DNA of 64,000 nucleotides from Breviolum minutum Mf 1.05b.01 (Eukaryota; Sar; Dinophyceae; Suessiales; Symbiodiniaceae): positions 58,700 through 122,699 of the forward strand of contig DF239759.1 of NCBI GenBank assembly GCA_000507305.1. The letters are read 5' to 3'. Under the pieces are notes generated by a model that made no database searches, was not told the DNA's origin, and saw nothing but the letters and a program-made list of their open reading frames with translations. Positions 1 to 9,578 of this stretch are shown here, in pieces; within the stretch, counting starts at the first letter, position 1, and each line of letters opens with the position of its first letter. A program made the position numbers and the translations under genes.

Positions 1-1442
1 TCTCTTTCGAAGGCTTTCAAGTCTATGACGCATGTTTTGCTGAAAACGTTGCTGTCTTTTCCTTTCCAAGCGCCTACGCACTTCCAGCTGTTTCTTCCGC
101 TGCTGCAAGACCTTCTTGCGCTGCGCCTGACATTTTTGAGTTGCCTTGTCTAACCAGAGACGCCACCTGATCAAAAGTTTCTTCACCAACGCCATGATCT
201 TGACCGTTCTGGGCTTACGTTTCGTTGCCCCACTCCAACAACCAATTTGCCGGACATGTGCAGGCTGGTATCTTCTCTTGTCTTGCATGGCCATATGCTG
301 ATTCTCCCAAATTCGAAGGTGTCTCTGGCGTGCTCCATCATTTGCTTGGTACAATGCTTGGATCTTCTGAATGATCTTGGTACTATCCAACCCCACCGCA
401 GTCCAAGTTTGAATCACGGCGTTTTGAAAACGCTTCCAAGTCTCTAAGAGATGAAGAGGGTCATAGGACCAAAAGATGTTTCCCCTTCCAATATTTCCAT
501 GTAAACAACGAAAAGGATCTAAGTAACGACGCGACAGGCTCAGTTCATGGATCTTACGCACCGTTGGGCTGCGAAACTCGGTCGAACCAATCAAAGACCT
601 CATGGAATAAACCAAGCAAAAACGCACAGAAAGATCTGAATGATTTTTCCCATGCTCATTTGCAGATGACAAGAAAGCACATTGTAGACGATCTTCGAAA
701 ACATCTGTCGAAGATCTACGGACGTCCATCATCTTCTGCTTCACAGAGGTAAGAATCAGTAAATACTCAAGAGCTGTTGGCAAATCGCATTTTGCAGTCC
801 ACATTTCTATGTGAATAGCATCAAATCGAATGACAGCCACATAGCTACCACCATGTCCAGTGGAGCGATTCTTGCGTATGCAACCACATGCCCTTCTTTG
901 ATTTGTTTGTGGCGTCCGTTTTGACCTTGTGGGGATCTTAGATGATTCCTTCGGAATCTTCACACTTTTCACCGGCACCAAAGCCAAAGCATGTTCACTT
1001 TCGTCTGGTGCATTGTGATTTTCAAGATGAAACTGCAAATTTGAATCAGCCGTCTCTCCTGCAGAAGTCTTCACAATCCACTTTTCCAAGAGCAAGCGCT
1101 GTGGTTGCGTGAAGTCCCTTCGAATTATATCATTACGATCCTCCCTTGGTAATTGCTTCAACAAACCATACATCTTCACAATAAGCCGCCTTTGTTTGCC
1201 ATCCATTGGAGATTCAGAAGTGTGTCCTCCATCATACCTTCCTTCAAAACCAGTTTCTTTCCTACCACACTTCCTAGTGTCTTTACGAGGCACCGTGCTT
1301 TTTGCACGTGCCTTCGACCCTGCTGAGCCGCCTGAGCCCTGCCTTTGGCCTGAGAGATGATGATCATGAGAAGAGCGAGCTTCAGGATTCGTTAAAGTTT
1401 CCAAGGCTTGGTACACCAAATGAAAGGCCTCCTTGCTGCCAC
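1..1442 (-). CDS. J-domain (DnaJ-like) protein, exon 2, open at the window edge
   Basis: This is the main coding exon of a DnaJ-type co-chaperone-like protein, read right to left. The frame is open for 480 codons from 1440 to base 1, so the 3' end lies outside the window. It continues the J domain begun in exon 1: the split codon plus GGSKEAFH completes HPDKGG, and helix III (AFHLVYQALETL) and an EARSSHD end follow (residues about 35-60). Next come a Ser/Gly/Arg linker (60-115), a conserved-looking segment KQRRLIVKMYGLLKQLPRE...RDFTQPQRLLLEKW (about 117-156), a mixed globular part, and a Lys/Arg/Gln-rich probable coiled coil (about 445-515, e.g. QQRKKQLEVRRRLERKRQQR). J domains stimulate Hsp70 ATPase through HPD. 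The role of the rest is unknown to me. The spacing resembles J-domain proteins I recall from dinoflagellates. A basic C-terminal helix suggests RNA or protein binding (inference). No stop or frameshift is seen. Confidence 0.88.
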
Positions 1443-2178
1443 CTTGGAAAAACCCCCAAGAATCAGAAAATTTCTAGCAAGGAAAACTGCAGTGTTCAGA
1501 AATGATGGAAAGAGATCATGCAAAATTATGGTAACTAGCAAACACCTGGGGGTCACCGGGCACATCCCAGTCCCACTGTGAAAAGTGCAGATTTAAATAA
1601 AGTGCCCCTGCTAAACAACCAACAAAAGATTGGCATCGTAAAGTCTTGGATACCTTGGATAACCCTGAGATGCGTTTGCAACATTTCATAGGTGGCCCTC
1701 CGAAATAGGCTAAGATAAGGCAAGGAAAATAGAAAAGCTTAAGATATAGACCTATACAATTGGAAAGACATGGAAAGATCATGTGAAGAACACTAGATAC
1801 AGATGGATAGAGAACATAGATGAATAAGGACTACAAATTCTACAGTTGTGGAGGGCTAGGTGCCAAAATGCTGCAAACCTTCAGGTTTCGGGGCTGTGCC
1901 AGCCAGTCGAGAGAGTCAAAACATATCATCATATCGGTCGATTCGTATCCTTTAGTTTCGATGAAGTATCACTTCACAATGGAGATGATTGGGATGAAAC
2001 CTCCTCCTGCACAAAGGGGCGGGGTATTTCTATTCTCTCTATATACTCTTTGCACTTGTATGCATTGTACCTTTCGTACCGCCTGATAATACCTAGCTTC
2101 ATCATATTTTCCTTTGGTATTTAATCTTAGCTTCTCTCAACTGACCTTAGCATATATGCTCCAATCTTGTCTTATATT

Positions 2179-2625
2179 GACTAACTGACTAACCAACTGA
2201 CTAACTGACTAATCGAGCAACTGACTGACTGACTGACGAACTGACTAAGTGACTAACTAGCTACCTGACTCACTAATTAACTGACTAATTTACTCACAGA
2301 TTAACTGACTCATTGCCCAACTGACTAACTGACTATCTAGCTAACTGACTACTTGACAAATTGACTAACTGACTAACTACTTGACTACCTGACATATTGG
2401 CTAACAAGCTAACTGCTTAACTGACTAATTGGCTGACTGCCTGATTGAGTAACTGACTAACCAGTTCATTGACTGTAACTGACTGATTGATAAGGGACAA
2501 GCTGACTAACTGACTACTTTACTAACTGACTAAGTAACTGACTAGCTGATGGATTGACTAACTGACTACTTGCCTAACTGACTAACTGACTATCTAGCTA
2601 ACTGACTAATTGACTAACTGACTAT
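2179..2625. repeat. Degenerate CTGA/CTAA tetranucleotide array
   Basis: About 450 bp built of diverged 4-base units (CTGA, CTAA, with CTAG, TTGA and similar variants) in near-constant 4-base register. A common superunit is CTAACTGA. It lies wholly inside the J-domain intron. Confidence 0.9.
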
Positions 2626-2640
2626 TGTTGAACGCAGGTG

Positions 2641-2839
2641 TTTTGCACATGTTGACTTGTAAATGTGCTCGGGGTTACAGTCTCATGCCACAAGTGGGAG
2701 AAGACTGTCAATTTGTTTCATGTGCTTCGCGCCACAGTCTCGTGAATTCTTTAGGCATCTGAACTCCCAAAAGTGGTCCGGCGTTTGTTTTTGTTTTGCA
2801 TTTTGACTTACAAATGCGCTGTGCACCACAGTCTCGTGC
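2641..2839. repeat. Three dispersed copies of an ACAGTCTCGTG unit in the J-gene intron
   Basis: 2641-2687 and 2794-2839 share TTTTGCA, TTGACTT, AAATG(T/C)GCT and ACAGTCTC(A/G)TGC at the same spacing. A shorter third copy at about 2719-2743 has TGTGCTTCGCGCCACAGTCTC. They look like an old local duplication just downstream (plus-strand sense) of the tetranucleotide array. Confidence 0.6.
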
Positions 2840-3197
2840 GACTCTACTTCTCTGCTCTGCTTTTCATCTCTCCATACTGTGGGAAGCTTGCCTTCTAAAC
2901 TTCCTTCGATCCTATCAACTTGGATTTTGGTTGGGATGAACCTCTCCCTAGAAGGGGAAACCGAAGGAACGGGGGAGTAGCTTCCCCCAACAGTTTTAAT
3001 GGGGTGAATCTCTGCCATGGATTGTAAGGAAACAACCCCTTCCCTTAATCATCTATGGTTTTACAGTCTGATTCCCAACAAACTCCAAGCTGATGAAAAC
3101 GAACCTTTTGTGATAGCTCATTTGAACCAAACCTTTCGTTTCTCACTTATATCTATATATGAACGTGTCATTTCTTGACGTTTTCATTTTTTCTCAC

Positions 3198-3300
3198 CTT
3201 TATCTGGATGAACTTCTAATGCTCGGCGCTTGAAAGCCAACTTGATCTCCTCCAGTGTGGCCGTCTGATGGACAAGAAGTACATCATAGAAGTTTACCAT
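3198..3300 (-). CDS. J-domain protein, exon 1 (start codon, helix I-II, HPD motif)
   Basis: The first coding exon has 34 codons plus one base. ATG is at 3300-3298. The peptide begins MVNFYDVLLVHQTATLEE and reaches FKRRALEVHPDK, which is the classic J-domain helix I/II and HPD loop; H31-P32-D33 is the Hsp70-stimulating motif. It ends GATAAAG|GTGAG at 3198, a good donor. Joining to AAG|GTGGCAGC at 1442 restores HPDKGG in frame (phase 1). An in-frame TGA lies 15 bases upstream of the ATG, supporting this as the true start. The missing residues of the J domain are exactly those at the start of exon 2, which is the strongest evidence for the gene model. Confidence 0.88.
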
Positions 3301-3323
3301 GAGAACAATCCATCACAGGAGAA

Positions 3324-3325
3324 CT
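3324..3325 (-). promoter_or_regulatory. Possible spliced-leader acceptor for the J-domain mRNA
   Basis: On the minus strand TTTCAACTTGCACAG ends 23 bases before the start codon. A pyrimidine-containing tract followed by CAG fits a trans-splicing acceptor. Nuclear mRNAs of dinoflagellates receive a 22-nt spliced leader at such sites (established for the group). That this AG is used is inference. No TATA box was seen. Confidence 0.3.
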
Positions 3326-3988
3326 GTGCAAGTTGAAATCTCGCAATGGTTTGTGCTGCAGCACCCAAGGAATTTGGACCGACATTGCCGGACCAAATGA
3401 TGATCTTTGACACATAGGTGGTTTGCTAGTAATGAATCCAACTAAAGCAATAGGTTCATTAGCAACCCCCCTATATACCCTATTATCTAGTGATTCAACC
3501 AAAATCTACTTTCCTCAAGTTTTGTAAAACATGTATAACACCATAATCATCTCCGCAAGTTGTCGCTTGTGAAGCTGCACATTCTGACTTGATCGCAGTC
3601 TTCAAGCTGACAATTTTTTGAAAGAAAAAAAGGGCGCTCTTAATGAATGCATGCGTACACATTTTGACAACACAAATCATAGCTTTTCAGAATGTGTACA
3701 TGGCTGCGAATGCAGGAGGCCCAACACATGGAACATGGGACAGCCAATGGCCGCGAATCGGCGAATCTTTCCAACCAAATGTGCTGATTTATACCTTCCC
3801 CTTTGATGAAGATAAACTCTCTCACTTGAACTGGATGCCAATGCTAGAAGGTAATTTGCAAAGGTCGATAATGGTAGGTGCTGGAAGGAGGGCGCCTTTA
3901 CATACCAGGTGGTCCTATCTGATCATCTTCTGGAATTTCCAGAAGCACCATACTTTCTCATCTGAACACCCGCAAATGAAGGCCATGT

Positions 3989-4027
3989 GAGAAAGAAAGA
4001 AAGAAAGAAAGAAAGAAACAAACAAAC
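3989..4027. repeat. (GAAA)n then (CAAA)n microsatellite
   Basis: Seven perfect GAAA units run into two or three CAAA units. Confidence 0.9.
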
Positions 4028-4412
4028 ATCTGCATGCAGCAGTTTTTGGACTTGAGTCAGAGAAAATAAATCCAACATGCAAAAAAAAACCAAACAGAAA
4101 CACCAAATAGAGGTGCATCGACCCATTTTTTTTTGGGGGGGGGGCCCTGGAATCTTTCAGTTTCCTACTGAAATAGCTGGTTTTCTGTAGCTTTAGAGGG
4201 TCACTAGATCAGGGAGACACACCAATACCCAGGCAATTTTTGAGCAACAAAAACACATCCCAATGTGTTGAGTATCCCGAGCCAGGCCCTCTTCAGTTGT
4301 TGGCCCTTGACACAAATAAGCCATCAGTTGCCTGCCGGTGGCTCGATACCAATACAGTACTGCTTCTTGAGAGCTGATTGGGATGATGATGCCAACTTCT
4401 TGTAATATGATA

Positions 4413-4521
4413 CTGTTGACGGAAGAAATCCCAAGGCCAACCACTTCGGATGTATACAACCTGGTAAATAAGGGGATCAACTACCAACCTCAACTGGTGC
4501 GGGATTTTTTTCCATCAACAG
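4413..4521. mobile_element. Family D MITE, copy 1
   Basis: About 109 bp between TA dinucleotides (4411-4412 and 4522-4523). Terminal inverted repeats are CTGTTGACGGAAGAAATCC and the reverse complement of GGATTTTTTTCCATCAACAG. The interior shares ACAACCTGGTAAATA and ACTACCAACC with the copy at 5831. TA flanks suggest mobilisation by a Tc1/mariner-type transposase (inference). Confidence 0.8.
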
Positions 4522-4522
4522 T

Positions 4523-5117
4523 AGTACAAGTATAACCCTTCCGGAGTAAGGTAGAAAAATAATACAAACCGTCCACCAACTTGTTTAGTTCAATTTTCAT
4601 TTTTGCGGGGATGGTTTATTTTCCATATTTTGAGTATTCCAGAATGGTTGTGGGGGGATACTTAGATACTTGTGGTGTTCACCAAAACCTATCATAAAAA
4701 TGGCACGTGAAACTTCATTTTCAAAAAATGTATGTGATCTTTGCTAACATTTCCGTGTTTTGTTGCTACAGTGAAATTTAACCTGCCAATCCTGCCACAC
4801 TTCCCAACGAAAAAACTCGCCAAAACCTGCAGGGAGGGTATCCTCTTGGTGTCCATGACGGTGGAACAAACTTCAAGCCATGCAAACATCCAAGGTTTTC
4901 CCCAAATGAACTGCTGCATTTAAATGCTGCATAGCACCTTCAAGAATATCCTGCCCTCTTTGATGTGATTCATGAAGGATATCCATGATATATACAACTC
5001 CACTCTTCACAATATCAGTCCACAAATTCCTTGCGCCATGTTCAGCCATCAACGTCGACAATGACCATAAAAAAATCTACAAATGACAATAATTGACATC
5101 ATTGACATCATTGACAA

Positions 5118-5185
<68 letters not shown>

Positions 5186-5690
5186 GCCTCCTCACCAACA
5201 CCAAGCTGCAAACGGATTCTCCCAGCCTCACCGAGATATAATTGCTGGGCACTTCACGGACAATTGGCTCCTCCGCGGAAACCATCTGGAAACTCCACCG
5301 TTTGAAGCCAATCCAAAAATACAGGAAGACCGAGCCGGCTGGTAATAATTATACATATGTACGCATTGTTTAGGTTCATGCAACATACAGTACTTGAAGC
5401 ACTTAGGAAACAAAAGAAATTGGGACCTAATACAAACTCCCATTTGGGAAGAACCAAGAACAGATTAAACGGAACTCCGAACTCCAAATCATCCCAATTA
5501 AAGTCATCCTGTTAATAACATCTTGACGAAAAAGATGCTGAATCCCGTTGAAATCATTGAATGAGAAAGCACTGGGCTTGAATATCCCATATAGTCCTGT
5601 TTACACTCCCAATGTCCTTTAACCACCTGAGAAATCTCGCAAACCCTTTGGTATGAGAATCCGTCCAACCCAAAGGTAGTCTGAAATTAT
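4523..5690. other. Non-coding stretch with a weak minus-strand exon candidate and ATC array
   Basis: Minus-strand frames 5061-4873 (LMAEHGARNLWTDIVKSG, HESHQRGQDILEGAMQHL) and 4919-4692 read like diverged coding sequence but contain a stop and frame change between them. I do not recognise a family. A long ATC microsatellite sits at 5117-5184. The remainder is unremarkable. Confidence 0.35.
5117..5184. repeat. (ATC)n microsatellite
   Basis: About 22 nearly perfect CAT/ATC units. It produces false poly-Ser, poly-Met or poly-Asp frames depending on strand and frame. Confidence 0.95.
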
Positions 5691-5807
5691 CTAGTTTTTG
5701 GTTGAACCAACCACTTTGAAAAATATGCGAACGTCAGATTGGATTCCATTTCCCCAAACAACTACGGGTGAAAATTCCGAAAATATTGGGAAAACCACCA
5801 CTACTAA
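5691..5807. mobile_element. Family A MITE, copy 1
   Basis: Starts CTAGTTTTTGGTTGAACCAA, carries the family core TTTGAAAAATATGCGAA and ATTTCCCC, and ends AAAACCACCACTACTAA. It is flanked by TTAT on both sides (5687-5690 and 5808-5811), a 4-bp target duplication. A family D element follows 23 bp downstream. Confidence 0.75.
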
Positions 5808-5830
5808 TTATGGTATGTAGCATGGTAGTA

Positions 5831-5938
5831 CTGTTGATGGAAGAAATCCTGCACCACCTGGGATGTATAAAAACCTTGGTAAATACAGTAATGGGAAAAA
5901 CTACCTACCAACTGGTGCAGGACTTCTTCCATCAAAGG
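5831..5938. mobile_element. Family D MITE, copy 2
   Basis: TA-flanked (5829-5830, 5939-5940). Ends are CTGTTGATGGAAGAAATCC and GGACTTCTTCCATCAAAG. A longer inverted match includes CTGCACCA / TGGTGCAG, giving arms of about 28 bp. Confidence 0.85.
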
Positions 5939-6522
5939 TATGTCACAAATCAACGTGTTCCAACCCCCTTGGTTTTTTGGGCGCCAAAACCGACTGGGCT
6001 TTCCTCGGGTCTGGGCTTCTCAGGACGTCCGACGGACCAGGTACTTTGACCACCTGGCCAAAGATGCAGATTGAACAGTTTAAACCTCTTAAAATTCCCA
6101 GGACCAAAGCCACGAACCTCAACCTTCAAATATTGGAATTTCCTCCAGCAGTCCCCGACACTCCAATTTTTGCTTTAGCCGGGGTTTTATAAATGTCACA
6201 CACACTAGGATATAATAGGATAAATATATATTATATTATATATATATTGGTTTGAACATACATTATAGATCATTATAGTTTTTCCATCTATCTTAGATCA
6301 TTCCCCAGTCAAGCCATATAAGCACACTCAGCACACTCCGATTTTTTTGACGGGTCCCATTGTTGATCCACGCGTGTAACAAGGCGCTTCATTGTTAGAC
6401 CCGCTTCGTTTAGGTCGCCGTCTTTACAAAGGCCAAGGAGCCGAGGTGTGCAACAGTGGCTGGGCTTTTCTCATTTCAAAAGGGGGCGGAACGGATTTGG
6501 TGTCAGTTTTGAACTTACTCTT
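5939..6522. other. Non-coding stretch
   Basis: Holds an AT-rich run (6206-6250) and an unassigned frame near 6392-6574 (+; RLYKGQGAEVCNSGWAF). No recognisable gene. Confidence 0.4.
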
Positions 6523-6628
6523 CTCCCATAATCGTGGTTCAGTGGAAGCCATGGAGAAAATCTTTCAAAGGTAAGGGTTCCAATTGGAGATACACTCATT
6601 TTTCACAAAAAAAACATGATTATGGGAG
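6523..6628. mobile_element. Family K inverted-repeat element, copy 1
   Basis: Ends CTCCCATAATCGTGGTTC and CATGATTATGGGAG are inverted repeats. The interior AATTGGAGATACACTCATTTTTCAC recurs at 46890-46930. No clear target duplication was found. Confidence 0.6.
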
Positions 6629-7749
6629 GTTTCGGGTACCCTCCAGGGAAGTTCATACGATTATCCCATCTTTGGAAGTTTGGAAAGTGATGGACTCTAA
6701 AGTTGCTCCTCGCAGCAACTTGTTGGCAGATGAAGGCTAAACAAGGATTCCTTTAAGAGCAAACATGTGATATCATCCTTGGTGACCGACTGTTAATAGG
6801 AGATGTTTAGGATCCCAAAATCATATTTTAAGGTCCCGTTTGTTTGTTGGGATCTCTTCTAGCCTGTTAAAGCTTCTGTTTGTGCGAGCGCATGTGCGTT
6901 TTCATCAACTGGTGAAGCAATTTCTTCAACCCTCTGCGGCAGATCTATATAGGTCAAATTTCACAGCTTCCCAAAGATTCGTGGATTTTAAAGGGTGAAA
7001 ACTGGAGTAGCTCAGCCAAATTGAGGAAGATTCATGGTGGGTTCGTTCGAGTCCAAAGCCTGATCTCTGGGTGTGGAAGCCTTCATTTGCTAAAACCATA
7101 GGGTTTCTTTGAGAGGTTTTTAGGGCTTTCTTGAATGGCCCCTGAAGATATCTATACAAAACACCTGGAAAACCTAGTGTACCATTTTTTTAGGCAACTG
7201 TGGCTGGTTTTAGGGGTAAAGTTGATGGAAATTAACAGCAACTTGTTTTCCAGGCAGCTATCTCTGCAAACTATATCTAACTTGGGCCCCTCAGCCCTCT
7301 CTTTATTTGAAGGAGGGCTGATACTGTACGGCCGACTTGCTGCACTATTTCATACCTATCCATTTTTACAGTGGTTTAGTTTTACGTCTCCAGTTTCGTC
7401 GGCCGAATTGGACGGATACCTGAAACAATACCAAAGTCACCGGGGGGAGGTTACCAACCTAAAGTGTTGGATGATGCGATGTCAACTTCACAAAAAAAAC
7501 TGCTGAACTTAGTCCATTTCCATCCATTTCCGGCAAAAAAAGGCTGATTTTTGGGATTGTTTGGGGGATTTCTACAGATTTCGACCGTAGATTCTCATCC
7601 TCGTTTGCCTAACCCAGCCGCCGTGCGAACAGCTTCAGTCTCCCGGAGCAAATAGACAGCTTCGAGCGAACAAAAGACCTCAAAGGCTTGGCTGTGACGA
7701 GTCAAACGAAATCACTACCAAAGGGAAAGGGTTGTGATGAGGTCTGACA
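6629..7749. other. Non-coding stretch
   Basis: Only short overlapping frames on both strands (e.g. 7135-7506 + and 6926-7159 -), none with a recognisable domain or supported splice sites. A GC-richer patch at 7600-7700 holds no open frame of note. Confidence 0.4.
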
Positions 7750-7874
7750 CTCCCTGAAACTAACATAGACCCCGTGCAAAAACCATAAAAATGGTGGTTG
7801 GGAGAACTACTTTCCTTTTTGGAAGGCCTAAGGCCTATCTTAACAGGGCGAGCTTCCCTTCATTTCAGGGAGGA
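7750..7874. mobile_element. Family B MITE, diverged copy
   Basis: Left end CTCCCTGAAACTAACATAG, right end CTTCATTTCAGGGAGGA. These are the inverted termini of family B. TA follows on the right; the left flank is CA. The interior is diverged. Confidence 0.65.
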
Positions 7875-8666
7875 TATATAAGTCTATTCCGTCTGAAACG
7901 AACCTCAAATGTTCAAGGAGAAGCTGAATTCAGCGAAGAAAAAATCAAGATGAATCTCACCATATCAAAACTACCGGTTGGTTTTTTAGGGGCTTGAACC
8001 CTCATTGGGTGATATTGAAGCCTCATTCATCTCATTCTAAATGGATAATTAGGATGGTTTTTAGCTAATCCCAAACACCAAAAACGATCCCCTGTTTTTT
8101 GCTAACCACGAAATTCGTTCAAACCGGAAATCTACAGCGAGCCGATCACCTCCGATGGATGGAACAAAAAAACTGTTCCAATGGTGGGATAAATATCTAC
8201 ACCCGAGATCTAAGATAGATAGCAAAGATGGCCATATTCTAAGCCGGAGTTTTCCCTGGATTCCAAGGCCCATAGTACCATCATTTTGGGGCCCTAAAAA
8301 GCCGTTAGTTTTTTTGGGGGAGTGTACCAACCTAAATGGTCAACAACAAAAACAATCAAGAAACCATCAACAGTAGCTTCTCTAGAAAGACTCCACTGTC
8401 TTTTAGTGAAGCATAGATTTCGGAAGAGTAAATAAAACTTCATTTTTGAGGAAACACTCCAAGACCTCCTCTTTTTTTTCCAATCAAGAAATGGGGTTCC
8501 TAAAAAAAACAAACAAGATGTTTGAAAGTTTAGGATCAGTGGTTGGAATCACTGGTGCTTTTTGTTGAAATTCACTTCTGAATGCGCGTGTTTTTGTTAA
8601 CTGGGGTTTTCATCGTCCAAATGCCCGACCAAATCCTAGATGTCATGGTTTACAGTAGGGGCGGCA

Positions 8667-8771
8667 CTAGCTGGTGGTTGAACCAACCCATTTGAAAAAT
8701 ATGCTCGTCAAATTGGATCATTTCCCCAGGGTTCGGGGTGAACATAAAAAATCTTTGAAACCACCACCTAG
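8667..8771. mobile_element. Family A MITE, copy 2
   Basis: CTAGCTGGTGGTTGAACCAA ... TTTGAAACCACCACCTAG with the complete family core (TTTGAAAAATATGC, CAAATTGGATCATTTCCCC). Flanks GGCA/GTAA do not match, so the target duplication has decayed or the boundary is off. Confidence 0.8.
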
Positions 8772-9361
8772 GTAACGTTTCATTCACGTTTCATTCCTAC
8801 TGTTGTGGTAGCTTTCTTTGACTGGAGAGAAGCCCACAAGCCTCTTGATGATGGGACATCGATTTTATACAAGCATCGATTATGCAAGCTCACCTTTTAC
8901 ATTAGATTATTCAATAAAAAACAATTGTACTTACAAGATGTTCATTTAGGCGATATGGGAAATTTTTCCTGATTTAATTCAAGTCAGGGTGCTAGATTGT
9001 TTCTATAGCATGAACATATGTGAACCCCTTTGAACGATAGGGTGACGGACCCCCCAAATAGACAGTTCATCCGTCATTCTTTTTTATCATACTAGTCGAT
9101 TGGATAGAACACCCCAACCATTTCGAGACAATATGTCAACATTGGCAATCATGATGCATTATCATATCAAAAGAAACTAAACAACTTATACCTGGCACAC
9201 ATTGTATCACCTGATGTTGAATTGGCTCTAATCCCCAAACCTTGATTGAACGTTGACATGGTGATGATTTTTTGGCAGGAAACTCTGGCCCCCATCTTAC
9301 TAAGCTTCCTCTCAAAACACATCCAAGTGACGCTTCTGGTATCTGTCTTCGTTCCACTCAC
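8772..9361. other. Non-coding stretch
   Basis: No coding signal that I can support. It would be the start of an intron if the exon candidate at 9362-9578 is real. Confidence 0.4.
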
Positions 9362-9578
9362 CTTGGATTTTGTCTGACGTCAATCCCAAAAAGTGACCCC
9401 AAAAGGTGACTACGATTTGGTGCTTTGTTAATATTAGGCTTCTTGCGTTTTTAAGCGTGTATCCATATAGAGGTGCGGGACCCCCATCAGGTACAAACAC
9501 ATCACTTGAAGATTTCATTACGATCCGATCAAATGTCGAGAGATCCACATCAACAAGCCTTGAAAAATCATCCACCAT
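9362..9578 (-). CDS. Candidate exon, unknown product
   Basis: An open minus-strand frame beginning ATG at 9578 (MVDDFSRLVDVDLSTFD...VFVPDGGPAPLYGYTLKNAR) runs 72 codons to a textbook donor, CCAAG|GTGAGT, at 9362/9361. Upstream the frame stays open to a TGA near 9627. I do not recognise the product. The donor and even amino-acid composition are the only support; no matching next exon was found downstream. Confidence 0.3.

Larger units (their letters stand above)
1443..3197 (-). other. Intron of the J-domain gene
   Basis: A 1755-bp intron with GT donor (3197-3196) and AG acceptor (1444-1443), the acceptor followed by G. The acceptor is preceded by a T-rich tract (GGGGGTTTTTCCAAG). It splits the J domain right after HPDK. 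It carries a degenerate CTGA/CTAA tetranucleotide array (2179-2625) and three copies of a 25-45-bp unit (2641-2839). Short open frames inside it on both strands look accidental. Confidence 0.8.
3301..4412. other. Upstream flank of the J-domain gene; no clear gene
   Basis: Contains an open frame 3643-3990 (+, 115 codons, with TTG/ATG starts near 3643). Its peptide (WDSQWPRIGESFQPN...FPFDEDKLSHLNW) looks moderately protein-like but matches nothing I know. A (GAAA)n/(CAAA)n microsatellite lies at 3989-4027 and a T8G11 homopolymer pair near 4127-4143. The rest shows nothing recognisable. Confidence 0.4.

Noticed and set aside
2179-2625. Tetranucleotide array as a CRISPR or satellite with spacers
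   Set aside because: Units are 4 bp in continuous register with no unique spacers; it is a decayed microsatellite inside an intron.
5049-5285. Poly-Met / poly-Ser / poly-Asp frames
   Set aside because: Produced by the ATC microsatellite. An acidic run in the third frame could be coding in principle, but there is a TAG soon after it and no supported exon boundary.
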